A DNA stretch of 19,548 bases, taken from contig NZOF01000153.1 of assembly GCA_002695185.1 (NCBI GenBank), forward strand, positions 1-19,548, written 5' to 3'. Below are positions 9,299 through 15,524 of the stretch, one piece after another. Made by a program: the position numbers and the translations under genes. This DNA is from Erythrobacter sp. GTDB taxonomy: Bacteria > Pseudomonadota > Alphaproteobacteria > Sphingomonadales > Sphingomonadaceae. How positions within the stretch are numbered: position 1 is the first letter of the stretch; every line of letters begins with the position of its first letter. The notes under the pieces are model-generated. The model was not told the DNA's origin and did not search any database. It was given only the letters and a program-made list of their open reading frames with translations.

Positions 9299-9610
9299 AT
9301 GGATACGAATACAGACCCACTCGACCAACTTCCCGATGACGTAGCGGCAGCAGCCTTCCGGCGGCTGGTGCGCCATCTCCAGCATCGGCACGACGCGCAG
9401 AATATCGATCTCATGGGGCTTTCGGGTTTTTGCCGCAATTGTCTCGCCGACTGGATCATCGATGCAGGCTTCGATGGCGACAAGGCAGATGCGCGCGAAC
9501 TAATCCACGGCATGCCGCAGGATGAATGGAAGGCCACGCGCCAGACCCCTGCAACCGACGAACAATTGGCGAGAATGAAGGAAAGCGTCGCGAAAAATCG
9601 GGTGGAGTAG
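9299..9610 (+). CDS. DUF1244 family protein
   Basis: Small soluble protein of 103 residues in the DUF1244 family, widespread in alpha- and gammaproteobacteria and of unknown function. The hallmark is visible: AAAFRRLVRHLQ, then AQNIDLMGLSGFCRNCLADW with a CxxC pair (Cys45 and Cys48), then GMPQDEWKA. The Cys pair suggests a redox or metal role, but that is inference. The ATG at 9299 was chosen because the family starts close to the AAAFRRLV block and AAGGA (9284-9288) is ten bases upstream. An in-frame ATG at 9248 and others further upstream would overlap the pyk start and lack this site. The next gene downstream is the GapR-like DUF2312 gene. I recall pyk, DUF1244 and DUF2312 genes lying together in other alphaproteobacteria, but this was not checked. 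Confidence 0.9.
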   Translation: MDTNTDPLDQLPDDVAAAAFRRLVRHLQHRHDAQNIDLMGLSGFCRNCLADWIIDAGFDGDKADARELIHGMPQDEWKATRQTPATDEQLARMKESVAKNRVE

Positions 9611-9617
9611 GAACAAG

Positions 9618-9657
9618 CGCCTTCACCCAAGGCGGGTCGATAGCTATCGCACCCGCC
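9618..9657. repeat. Two overlapping hairpins between DUF1244 and gapR
   Basis: Hairpin A pairs CGCCTT (9618-9623) with AAGGCG (9629-9634) around the loop CACCC. Hairpin B pairs GGCGGGT (9631-9637) with ACCCGCC (9651-9657) around the perfect 12-bp palindrome CGATAGCTATCG (9638-9649), leaving one bulged C. A and B share 9631-9634 and cannot both form completely. No T tract follows B, so it is not a clear intrinsic terminator. It could be a processing site, an operator or an attenuator-like element ahead of gapR. Confidence 0.6.
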
Positions 9658-9691
9658 AACCGATTCTCATTTCATTGGAGCATTCCTGAAA

Positions 9692-9928
9692 ATGGCCGAA
9701 GCCACCGACGACCGCCTGCGCCTGCTGATCGAGCGCATCGAACGCCTCGAAGAAGAAAAGAAGGGCATCGCCGACGACATCCGTGACGTCTACGCCGAGG
9801 CGAAGGCTGTCGGATACGACACCAAGATCATGCGGCAGATCATCAAGCTGCGTAAGATGAAGCCCGACGAGCGCAGCGAACAGGAAACCATCCTGGATAC
9901 CTACAAGGCCGCGCTGGGCATGGGTTGA
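9692..9928 (+). CDS. gapR: GapR-like DNA-binding protein (DUF2312 / UPF0335)
   Basis: Small nucleoid-associated protein. In Caulobacter the DUF2312 protein GapR forms a clamp that prefers AT-rich, overtwisted DNA ahead of polymerases and helps topoisomerases during replication and transcription. This copy has 78 residues. The family core is clear: [32 protein letters not shown] (a long coiled-coil helix), then [11 protein letters not shown] with its basic DNA-contacting side chains, then the [13 protein letters not shown] tail. The N-terminal lead before the coil is only about nine residues, shorter than the Caulobacter protein as I remember it. The ATG at 9692 has TTGGAG at 9675-9680, eleven bases upstream. 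The gene is downstream of DUF1244 on the same strand, separated by two overlapping hairpins. Confidence 0.92.
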   Translation: MAEATDDRLRLLIERIERLEEEKKGIADDIRDVYAEAKAVGYDTKIMRQIIKLRKMKPDERSEQETILDTYKAALGMG

Positions 9929-9950
9929 CCCGAAGCTGCGGCGGAACGAC

Positions 9951-9976
9951 GGAACGCCGCGCGCGGCCATTGGGTT
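9951..9976 (+). promoter_or_regulatory. Candidate EcfG-type general stress promoter upstream of the SDR gene
   Basis: GGAAC at 9951-9955 is followed after 17 bases by GGTT at 9973-9976. The alphaproteobacterial general stress sigma factor EcfG recognises GGAAC-N16/17-(C)GTT, so this matches except for the base before GTT. A second GGAAC at 9943-9947 has no suitably spaced GTT. Transcription would begin about 9982-9985, leaving a leader of roughly 16 bases that coincides with the hairpin at 9981-9999. The product class fits stress control. Supported by motif match only. Confidence 0.5.
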
Positions 9977-9980
9977 GATT

Positions 9981-9999
9981 GGGTGAAAGGATTTCACCC
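9981..9999. promoter_or_regulatory. Perfect hairpin over the SDR ribosome-binding site
   Basis: GGGTGAAA (9981-9988), loop GGA (9989-9991), TTTCACCC (9992-9999): an exact 8-bp stem whose last base touches the A of the ATG at 10000. The Shine-Dalgarno AAAGGA (9986-9991) lies in the upper stem and loop. A structure here could hide the ribosome site and control translation, or the same palindrome could be a DNA operator. Confidence 0.6.
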
Positions 10000-10869
10000 A
10001 TGACCACGGAAACTGTCAAAACCGCTTTTGTCGAAGAAACCTCCGAAGAACCCCGGATGCCGGGTTCGGAAACCGACTTGGACCGCAAACCCGAATGGGA
10101 GCCGCGCTATCCTGGTTCGGGTCGGTTGAAGGGCAAGGTGGCGATCGTAACGGGCGGTGACAGCGGCATCGGCCGCGCCACCGCCGTCCTTTATGCTCGC
10201 GAAGGCGCTAAGGTTGCGATTGCCTATCTCGAAGAGAGCGAAGACGCCAAGATCACGGCGGACGCGATCGAGCGGGAAGGCAGCGAAGCCCTGCTGCACG
10301 AAAGCGATCTCGGCTGTCCCGATAGCTGCAAATTGCTGGTCGACCGTGTGATCGACAAATGGGGCAAGCTGGATGTCCTCGCCAATATCGCTGGCGAACA
10401 GCACCCCGATGAAGACATTACCGATATCACGGTCGAGCAGCTGCAGCGGACGTTCCAGACTAACATTTTCTCCATGTTTTATCTCACGCAAGCTGCGCGC
10501 CCGCACCTGAAGAAGGGCGCCACGATCGTGAACTGCACCAGCGTGACCATGTATCAGGGTGCCAGCATCTTGCTCGATTATAGTGCGACGAAGGGAGCGA
10601 TCACTGCCTTCACCCGGTCGCTTTCGGAAAGTCTCGTGAGCGAGGGCATCCGCGTCAACGCCGTCGCGCCAGGCCCGATCTGGACGCCGCTCAACCCGAT
10701 GGGCGGGCAGCCACCGGAAAATGTGGATGATTTCGGTGAGGATACGCCGATGGGGCGGCCCGGCGAGCCGAACGAGGTCGCGCCTGCCTTTCTCTTCCTT
10801 GCCTGTGAAGACAGCTCCTACATGTCGGGGCAGGTTCTGCATCCCAATGGCGGAATGATCGTCAACGGT
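10000..10869 (+). CDS. SDR family NAD(P)-dependent oxidoreductase, general-stress type (YghA/GSP39-like)
   Basis: Soluble short-chain dehydrogenase/reductase of about 290 residues with an N-terminal arm of about 40 residues (PEWEPRYPGSGRLKGKVAIVTGG), typical of the YghA/YhdF/general-stress-protein-39 branch. The nucleotide loop is TGGDSGIG at 51-58. The catalytic set is present: Ser181 in NCTSV, Tyr194 and Lys198 in YSATK, and the conserved Asn in FQTNIF. PGPIWTPL follows, and the protein ends with the usual GQVLHPNGGMIVNG. The substrate is unknown; members act on sugars, alcohols or aldehydes. I chose ATG 10000 over the in-frame TTG 9979 because AAAGGA lies eight bases upstream and the family N-terminus fits. 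A possible GGAAC stress promoter and a hairpin over the ribosome site sit directly upstream. The stop is TGA; the next gene starts 56 bases later. Confidence 0.94.
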
Positions 10870-10896
10870 TGATCGATCGTCCGGGCGTGGTATACG
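10869..10896 (+). promoter_or_regulatory. Candidate sigma-70 promoter of the YbjQ-like gene
   Basis: TTGATC at 10869-10874 and TATACG at 10891-10896 with a 16-base spacer. The -35 box overlaps the end of the SDR gene. A start near 10903 would give a leader of about 23 bases containing TTGGAG (10914-10919). Motif match only. Confidence 0.4.
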
Positions 10897-10925
10897 AATA
10901 ACACAGCTGCCTATTGGAGTATCCC

Positions 10926-11273
10926 ATGCCCGGACCCTGGAAAGACGCTCGCGGAGTCATCGTCACCACCACCCCCACCATCGAAGGCCGTCCGATCGAG
11001 GATTATCTCGGCATTGTGACTGGGGAAGTGATCGTGGGGGCAAACCTGTTTCGCGATCTATTCGCCAACATCCGCGATATCGTCGGCGGCCGCTCCGGCA
11101 GCTACGAGCGCATTCTCCGCGATGCGCGGGAACAGGCGATCGAGGAACTGCAGGCAGAGGCTGCGACCCGCGGCGGCAATGCAGTCGTAGGCGTCGATCT
11201 GGACTACGAAGTCATTGGTGACACCGGCTCGATGCTGATGGTTTCGGCAAGCGGAACTGTGGTCAAGGTCTAA
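10926..11273 (+). CDS. YbjQ / UPF0145 family protein
   Basis: Small soluble protein of 115 residues from the UPF0145 (DUF74, YbjQ) family, annotated as a heavy-metal-binding domain because of its fold; real function unknown. Family features: [30 protein letters not shown] near the N-terminus, [20 protein letters not shown] in the middle, then a helix ([13 protein letters not shown]), [16 protein letters not shown] and a final beta hairpin ([14 protein letters not shown]). Homologues form pentamers. The ATG at 10926 is preceded by TTGGAG at 10914-10919 with ideal spacing; the in-frame TTG at 10914 is part of that ribosome site and is not the start. It probably has its own promoter over the end of the SDR gene. 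It converges with trpS across 66 bases in which I see no clear terminator. Confidence 0.93.
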   Translation: MPGPWKDARGVIVTTTPTIEGRPIEDYLGIVTGEVIVGANLFRDLFANIRDIVGGRSGSYERILRDAREQAIEELQAEAATRGGNAVVGVDLDYEVIGDTGSMLMVSASGTVVKV

Positions 11274-11339
11274 AGCACCTAGGCCGAAGTCCCGGTATCG
11301 AGCGCGTGAACCAGCCCTGCGGGCATCAGGAAGGGGAAG
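11274..11339. other. Convergent gap between the YbjQ-like gene and trpS
   Basis: Sixty-six bases between the two stop codons. No stem followed by a T run is visible on either strand, so how the two converging transcripts end here is not explained by the sequence. Confidence 0.4.
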
Positions 11340-12356
11340 TCAGCCCCGTACGAGACCCAACGCTTCATAAGTCTTCTCAAGCGTCGGGACCGCGATTTCA
11401 CGCGCTTGCGCGGCTCCGCGGGCAAGGATGGCATCCAGTGCCTCGCGGTCTTCCAGCAATGCGTTGAAGCGCTCGGAAATCGGGCGGAGGGTTTCCACCA
11501 TGACCTCGCCCAGCGCAGGCTTGAATGTGCCGAAGCCTTTGCCGCCAAAATCCTTGAGCACGTTCGCGACGCTGCCGTCGGTCAGCGCGGCGTAGATCGT
11601 CACGAGGTTCAGCGCCTCGGGGCGACCGGCAAGCCCCGCTTCCTCGCTCGGCAGTGGTTCGGGATCGGTCTTGGCTTTCTTAACCTTCTTCATCACCGTT
11701 TCGGCATCGTCGGCGAGATTGATCCGGCTCATTTCCGATGGATCGGACTTGCTCATCTTGGCCATGCCGTCACGCAAGGACATGATGCGCGCGGCCTGCG
11801 GCGGAACGATGGGTTCGGGAAGGGTAAACACCGGGGCATCTTCCGACGCGAAGTCATTGTTGAACTTCTGCGCGATATCGCGCGCCAGTTCGAGATGCTG
11901 CTTCTGGTCTTCGCCCACTGGCACGTGAGTGGCCTGATAGAGCAGCACGTCGGCAGCCTGCAGCACGGGATAGGTGAACAGCGCGACCGACTGGCCTTCG
12001 CGGTTCTTGCCCGCCTTGTCCTTCCACTGGGTCATGCGGTTGAGCCAGCCCATCCGCGCCGTGCCGCCGAGCAACCATTGCAGTTCGGCGTGCTGCGGAA
12101 CCTGTGCCTGGTTGAACAATACACTCTTCGCCGGGTCGATCCCGCAAGCGACGAGGGCTGCCGCCATTTCCAGCGTGCCCTTGTGCAATTCGGCCGGGTC
12201 GTGCGGCATGGAAATGGCGTGGAGGTCGGCCAGGAAGAAAAGGCACTGCTCTCCATCCCCCAACTCGTCCTGCATCCGCACCCAGTTGCGGATCGCACCG
12301 AGGTAATTGCCGAGGTGGAGATTGCCGGTGGGCTGGATGCCGGAAACTACGCGCAT
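11340..12356 (-). CDS. trpS: Tryptophan--tRNA ligase
   Basis: Class I synthetase that charges tRNA-Trp, cytoplasmic and homodimeric. The product is 338 residues, the usual bacterial size. MRVVSGIQPTGNLHLGNYLGAIRNW carries the HIGH-like HLGN. LADLHAISMPHDP and WLLGGTARMGWLNRMTQWKDK follow, then YPVLQAADVLLYQATHVPVGEDQKQHLELARDIA, the tryptophan-recognition and adenylate region. KMSKS is exact at 200-204, inside AKMSKSDPSEMSRINL. The start is the ATG complementary to 12354-12356; longer in-frame starts would run into murJ and lack family similarity. It lies four bases downstream of the murJ stop, so the two are almost certainly cotranscribed, probably with translational coupling. Stop is TGA. 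Confidence 0.97.
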   Translation of the reverse strand: MRVVSGIQPTGNLHLGNYLGAIRNWVRMQDELGDGEQCLFFLADLHAISMPHDPAELHKGTLEMAAALVACGIDPAKSVLFNQAQVPQHAELQWLLGGTARMGWLNRMTQWKDKAGKNREGQSVALFTYPVLQAADVLLYQATHVPVGEDQKQHLELARDIAQKFNNDFASEDAPVFTLPEPIVPPQAARIMSLRDGMAKMSKSDPSEMSRINLADDAETVMKKVKKAKTDPEPLPSEEAGLAGRPEALNLVTIYAALTDGSVANVLKDFGGKGFGTFKPALGEVMVETLRPISERFNALLEDREALDAILARGAAQAREIAVPTLEKTYEALGLVRG

Positions 12357-12360
12357 GAAA

Positions 12361-14004
12361 TTATGGAGCTTTCTTCTTGGTGAAGGCAACGATGCGCTGC
12401 CTGTCGATGGCGCCGACCAGGAAGGCCACGCCGAAATAGACCGCTGCCGAACACAGCACGAGGACGATAAGAGCGCCTGCACGTGCGAACAATCCGGCAG
12501 AGTACCAGCCGGTTAGCAAATCGCGGGCAAACCACAAGGCGGCGCCCATCGCGGCTGCGGCGACCAGCTGCCGGGCAAGCCGTCCGACGAGCGCGAGCGG
12601 GATCGTGTAATATCCACGCCTGACCAGCACCCAGTACAGATAGCCCACATTGATCCATGCGCCGATCACGCTGGCGAAACCGATGCCGACCACGCCGTAA
12701 CCCAGCCCCGTGAATTGAAGGCGGGGAAGGTCGATTGCGTAACCCAGCCACTCGCTGCGGCCGCCAAGGTTCACCCCGTTGTTCCAGATACAGACCGCGA
12801 GGAAGACGACGAGCGAGATAAAGGCCGCATAGACCGGCGTGCGCGTATCCGACCGGGCGTAGAAATTGGGCACCAGCACCTTCACCAGCACATAGGCGGG
12901 CAGGCCGAGGACCAGGGCTGCCAGCACATTGCCGGTCAGCCGTGCCTGTTCGACTGAGAACGCGCCGCCCTGGAACAGCATCGTGGTGAACGGCACTGCG
13001 CATACCGCCAGCGCCACCGCGGCGGGAAGGGTCAGCAGCATGGAGAGTTCGATCGCATCGGACTGAACCCGATCGGTGCCCTCCCTGTTCTTGGCGCCGA
13101 CGAATTTCGAAAGGGTCGGCAGGATGGCGGTCGACAGGGCGATGCCGATGATGCCCAGCGGCAGCTGGTTCAGCCGGTCGGCATAGTTCATGTAGCTGAT
13201 CGAACCGCTGTCGAGTTGGTTGAGAAAGAAAAGCTGGACGAGCGTGTTGATTTGATAAGCGCCGCCCCCGATCGCCGCAGGCAGGGCGATGATCGACAGG
13301 CGCTTCACCTCGGGCGTGATCCGCGGCCACAGCAGCTTGGGGCGGAAGCCCTCTACCCGCGTCCAGTAATAAAGCCAGCCGAGCTGGATCCCCCCGCCGA
13401 TCGTGACTGCCCAGGCCTGGCTGTATCCGACCCGCCTTGTGGTCCAGCCCCATTCGTTCATCGCGTAATCGCCGAACAGCAGGGCTGCGATCAGCGTGAC
13501 ATTCAGCAGAATCGGGAAGCTGGCACCCGGCGCGAAGCGGCTCACCGAATTGAGCATGCCGGTGAACAGGGTCACCAGGCTGACCAGCAAAATGTAGGGG
13601 AACATGATGCGCGCAAAATCGACTTCCATGTCGAAATTCGCAGGATCGCGAGCCTGATCGCCGAGTGCCCAGATAATCCATGGCATGGCCAGCATCATCA
13701 CCGCGCACAGCAGGATCAGCACTGGCAGGAAGATGCTCAGCACATCGTCGGAAAAACTGCGCGCGTCTTCTATGCCCCCCTCGCCGTGCAGGCGCTTGGA
13801 GAACATGGGTACGAAAGCGGCAGAAAAGGCGCCTTCCGCGAACAGGCGGCGAAAGACGTTGGGGATGATGAAGGCCTGGAACCACGCATCGGTCACGCCA
13901 TTGGCGCCCAGTACGCGGCTGAAGATCATCTCGCGCGCCATGCCGGCAACGCGGCTCACCATCGTCAGTGAGCCGATCGTGCCGACATGTTTGAGCAGGC
14001 TCAT
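12361..14004 (-). CDS. murJ: Lipid II flippase MurJ (MviN)
   Basis: Essential inner-membrane protein of the MOP superfamily that moves lipid II across the membrane for peptidoglycan synthesis. The 547 residues match the family. The start MSLLKHVGTIGSLTMVSRVAGMAREMIFSRVLGANGVTDAWFQAF is diagnostic, with the central-cavity arginines conserved. FRRLFAEGAFSAAFVPMFS is the second family block, followed by alternating hydrophobic helices (about 14 expected) and a basic tail ending TKKKAP. The ATG is complementary to 14002-14004, 28 bases after the secB stop; trpS follows four bases after its own stop. The order secB, murJ, trpS suggests an operon joining export, wall synthesis and tRNA charging. 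Confidence 0.96.
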   Translation of the reverse strand: MSLLKHVGTIGSLTMVSRVAGMAREMIFSRVLGANGVTDAWFQAFIIPNVFRRLFAEGAFSAAFVPMFSKRLHGEGGIEDARSFSDDVLSIFLPVLILLCAVMMLAMPWIIWALGDQARDPANFDMEVDFARIMFPYILLVSLVTLFTGMLNSVSRFAPGASFPILLNVTLIAALLFGDYAMNEWGWTTRRVGYSQAWAVTIGGGIQLGWLYYWTRVEGFRPKLLWPRITPEVKRLSIIALPAAIGGGAYQINTLVQLFFLNQLDSGSISYMNYADRLNQLPLGIIGIALSTAILPTLSKFVGAKNREGTDRVQSDAIELSMLLTLPAAVALAVCAVPFTTMLFQGGAFSVEQARLTGNVLAALVLGLPAYVLVKVLVPNFYARSDTRTPVYAAFISLVVFLAVCIWNNGVNLGGRSEWLGYAIDLPRLQFTGLGYGVVGIGFASVIGAWINVGYLYWVLVRRGYYTIPLALVGRLARQLVAAAAMGAALWFARDLLTGWYSAGLFARAGALIVLVLCSAAVYFGVAFLVGAIDRQRIVAFTKKKAP

Positions 14005-14032
14005 GGCCTAGCCTGATCCTTGTACTGGCAGA

Positions 14033-14566
14033 TCAGGCGTTGCCGGCGGGTGCAGGCGCGTCTTCGCCGCCCTGCTGTGCGGCACGGGCCTGAAGCTGCT
14101 GCTGGTAAAGCGTACCGAAATCCATCGGGTCGAGCAGCAGCGGTGGGAACCCTGCATCGCGTACCGCATCGGAAATGATCGCGCGGGCGAAGGGGAAGAG
14201 CAGACGCGGCGCTTCGGCAAACAGAAACGCATGAGCGTGTTCGTCCGGGATATTGCGCATCCCGACGAGGCCGCAATAGGCCAGTTCGACGAGGTAGAAA
14301 TTGCCCTGATCGCCATCCGCGCGGACGGTGACCTTCAGTTCGACTTCGTGAACTTCGTCGCTCTTCTGGTCGGCGCCGATGTTCACCTGCACGTCAACCC
14401 GGGGCTGTTCCTGCCACTGGTAGCTGCCGGGAGCATTCGGGTTCTCGACCGACAGATCCTTGATGTACTGGTTGATCAAGCCAACCGTCGGACGGTTGTC
14501 CGCACCGTTCGAGCCGGCTGCGGGATCCATGTTGAGATCGGTCAGTACGTCGTTTTCTTCGGCCAT
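14033..14566 (-). CDS. secB: Protein-export chaperone SecB
   Basis: Cytoplasmic tetrameric chaperone that keeps preproteins unfolded and delivers them to SecA. It has 177 residues, somewhat longer than E. coli SecB because of an N-terminal acidic arm (MAEENDVLTDLNMDPAAG) and an Ala/Pro-rich C-terminal tail. The core is typical: INQYIKDLSVENPNAP, then SDEVHEVELKVTVRA, FYLVELAYCGLVGMRNI and RLLFPFARAIISDAVRDAGFPPLLLDPMDFGTLY. The ATG is complementary to 14564-14566. It is the likely first gene of the secB-murJ-trpS unit, and a nested inverted repeat lies 37 to 68 bases upstream of its start. Confidence 0.96.
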   Translation of the reverse strand: MAEENDVLTDLNMDPAAGSNGADNRPTVGLINQYIKDLSVENPNAPGSYQWQEQPRVDVQVNIGADQKSDEVHEVELKVTVRADGDQGNFYLVELAYCGLVGMRNIPDEHAHAFLFAEAPRLLFPFARAIISDAVRDAGFPPLLLDPMDFGTLYQQQLQARAAQQGGEDAPAPAGNA

Positions 14567-14602
14567 GTTTGCGTATCACTTCTTCTGCAGATCGAATCAT
14601 CG

Positions 14603-14634
14603 GGTCGGCAGATCGGCACATGTGCCCTCCGACC
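14603..14634. repeat. Nested inverted repeat upstream of secB
   Basis: Inner perfect 12-bp palindrome GGCACATGTGCC (14615-14626), flanked by the arms GGTCGG (14603-14608) and CCGACC (14629-14634), which pair with each other. The gaps are unequal, six and two bases. It lies in the gap between the divergent secB and Tim44-like genes, nearer secB. It could be an operator or a structured part of the secB leader. Confidence 0.5.
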
Positions 14635-14735
14635 GGTTCGGCGCGCGCCTAGCACCGCAGCGGGCGGGGAGCAATGAGGCTGCGCTATGCGCGCGATCCG
14701 GCGCAAAAGCGGCCCGGCGGGGCAATGGCGGTACA

Positions 14736-14763
14736 TTGCCTGTTTGTAATTCGCCCCTATCTA
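14736..14763 (+). promoter_or_regulatory. Candidate sigma-70 promoter of the Tim44-like / mltA / smr unit
   Basis: TTGCCT at 14736-14741, 16-base spacer, TATCTA at 14758-14763. The -10 box sits in a small inverted repeat, CCCTA-TC-TAGGG (14755-14766). It would give a leader of about 60 bases. Motif match only. Confidence 0.35.
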
Positions 14764-14833
14764 GGGCAGGTAGAGCGGAACTGCCGGCCTGACCGGGCGT
14801 AGGCAGGAAAGAATACTGATTGGACTTGTTTTT

Positions 14834-15496
14834 GTGATCACCGAGATCGTCATCCTCGCCGCCATTGCCGCCTTTCTCGGGCTGCGCCTCTATTCCGTAC
14901 TGGGGCAGCGGTCGGAACATGAGGAAGAGCCGGTACATCGGCGCTTCGATGCACCCGATGCAAAGAACTCGCCCTCGGCTGGCGATCGCAGTGCTGCGCC
15001 GGTCAGGGAGCCGGTGACCCTTCGCGGCGTCGACAATGCGTCTTCCGCCAATGAAAGTGCAATTCGTGCGATTGCCGGGGCCGACCAGCAATTCGACCTC
15101 CTGGCGTTTCTCGAAGGTGCGAAGGCGGCCTATGGCATGATCCTCGAAGCCTTCTGGAAGGGCGACAAGGAAACGCTGCGCGAATTGACCGACGACGATG
15201 TCTATGCAGGTTTTTCCGGTGCGATCGACGCGCGCACGGCAGCGGGCGAGACCTTGGAGAATCGCCTGATCCGGATCGAGGATGCAACCATCCATTCGGC
15301 AGAGCTGGACCGCCGCACAGCGCGCATTTCGGTCCTGTTCGTTTCGGACATTGCATCGCTTACGCGCGACAAGGACGGCAACGTCATCGCCGGATCGCTC
15401 GACGATGCAGTGGAAAGTCGCGACATCTGGACCTTCACGCGCAATGTCGATTCTCGCGATCCGAATTGGGTGCTCGACGAAACCGACCAGGGCTGA
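14834..15496 (+). CDS. Tim44-like domain membrane protein (TimA type)
   Basis: Protein of about 220 residues: one N-terminal membrane anchor (TEIVILAAIAAFLGLRLYSVLG), an acidic, variable linker to about residue 70, then a Tim44-like domain (about 80-215). The domain includes FDLLAFLEGAKAAYGMILEAFWKGDKETLRELTDDDVYAGF and ends with the sheet RISVLFVSDI and DIWTFTRNVDSRDPNWVLDET. Mitochondrial Tim44 tethers the import motor; the bacterial relatives are membrane-associated and their role is not settled. The start is uncertain: GTG 14834 fits the expected N-terminus but has no close ribosome site. An in-frame CTG at 14816, five bases after AGGAAAG (14805-14811), would add six hydrophobic residues. 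Divergent from secB, it is followed after 28 bases by mltA. This cluster placement recurs in alphaproteobacteria as I recall it. Confidence 0.88.
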   Translation: MITEIVILAAIAAFLGLRLYSVLGQRSEHEEEPVHRRFDAPDAKNSPSAGDRSAAPVREPVTLRGVDNASSANESAIRAIAGADQQFDLLAFLEGAKAAYGMILEAFWKGDKETLRELTDDDVYAGFSGAIDARTAAGETLENRLIRIEDATIHSAELDRRTARISVLFVSDIASLTRDKDGNVIAGSLDDAVESRDIWTFTRNVDSRDPNWVLDETDQG

Positions 15497-15524
15497 CGCC
15501 CGTCATACGACTGCGGAGAGAAGT

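Larger units (their letters stand above)
14567..14833. other. Divergent secB / Tim44-like intergenic region
   Basis: 267 bases without a gene between two divergent starts. Contents: the nested inverted repeat at 14603-14634; a TTGCCT (14736-14741) and TATCTA (14758-14763) pair spaced 16 bases on the plus strand; and a ribosome-site-like AGGAAAG at 14805-14811. I see no clear secB promoter boxes on the minus strand. Confidence 0.5.

Noticed and set aside
11279..11548. A minus-strand frame of 89 codons overlapping the end of trpS
   Set aside because: It overlaps the conserved C-terminus of TrpS in another frame, is Arg/Ser/Trp rich, and has no ribosome site.
11406..12383. A 325-codon plus-strand open frame opposite trpS
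   Set aside because: TrpS on the minus strand has complete HLGN and KMSKS motifs; the plus frame is a His/Arg-rich shadow.
12347..13885. A 512-codon minus-strand frame overlapping murJ in another register
   Set aside because: Extremely Arg/Pro/His rich and without membrane helices, whereas the murJ frame matches the flippase family end to end.
14777..14801. GGAAC-N16-CGTA upstream of the Tim44-like gene as a second stress promoter
   Set aside because: The -10 part departs from GTT at its last base, and the gene class gives no support. A sigma-70-like pair lies nearby.
14597..15295. A 232-codon minus-strand frame opposite the Tim44-like gene
   Set aside because: It covers the intergenic region and the Tim44-like coding strand with no family features and no ribosome site.
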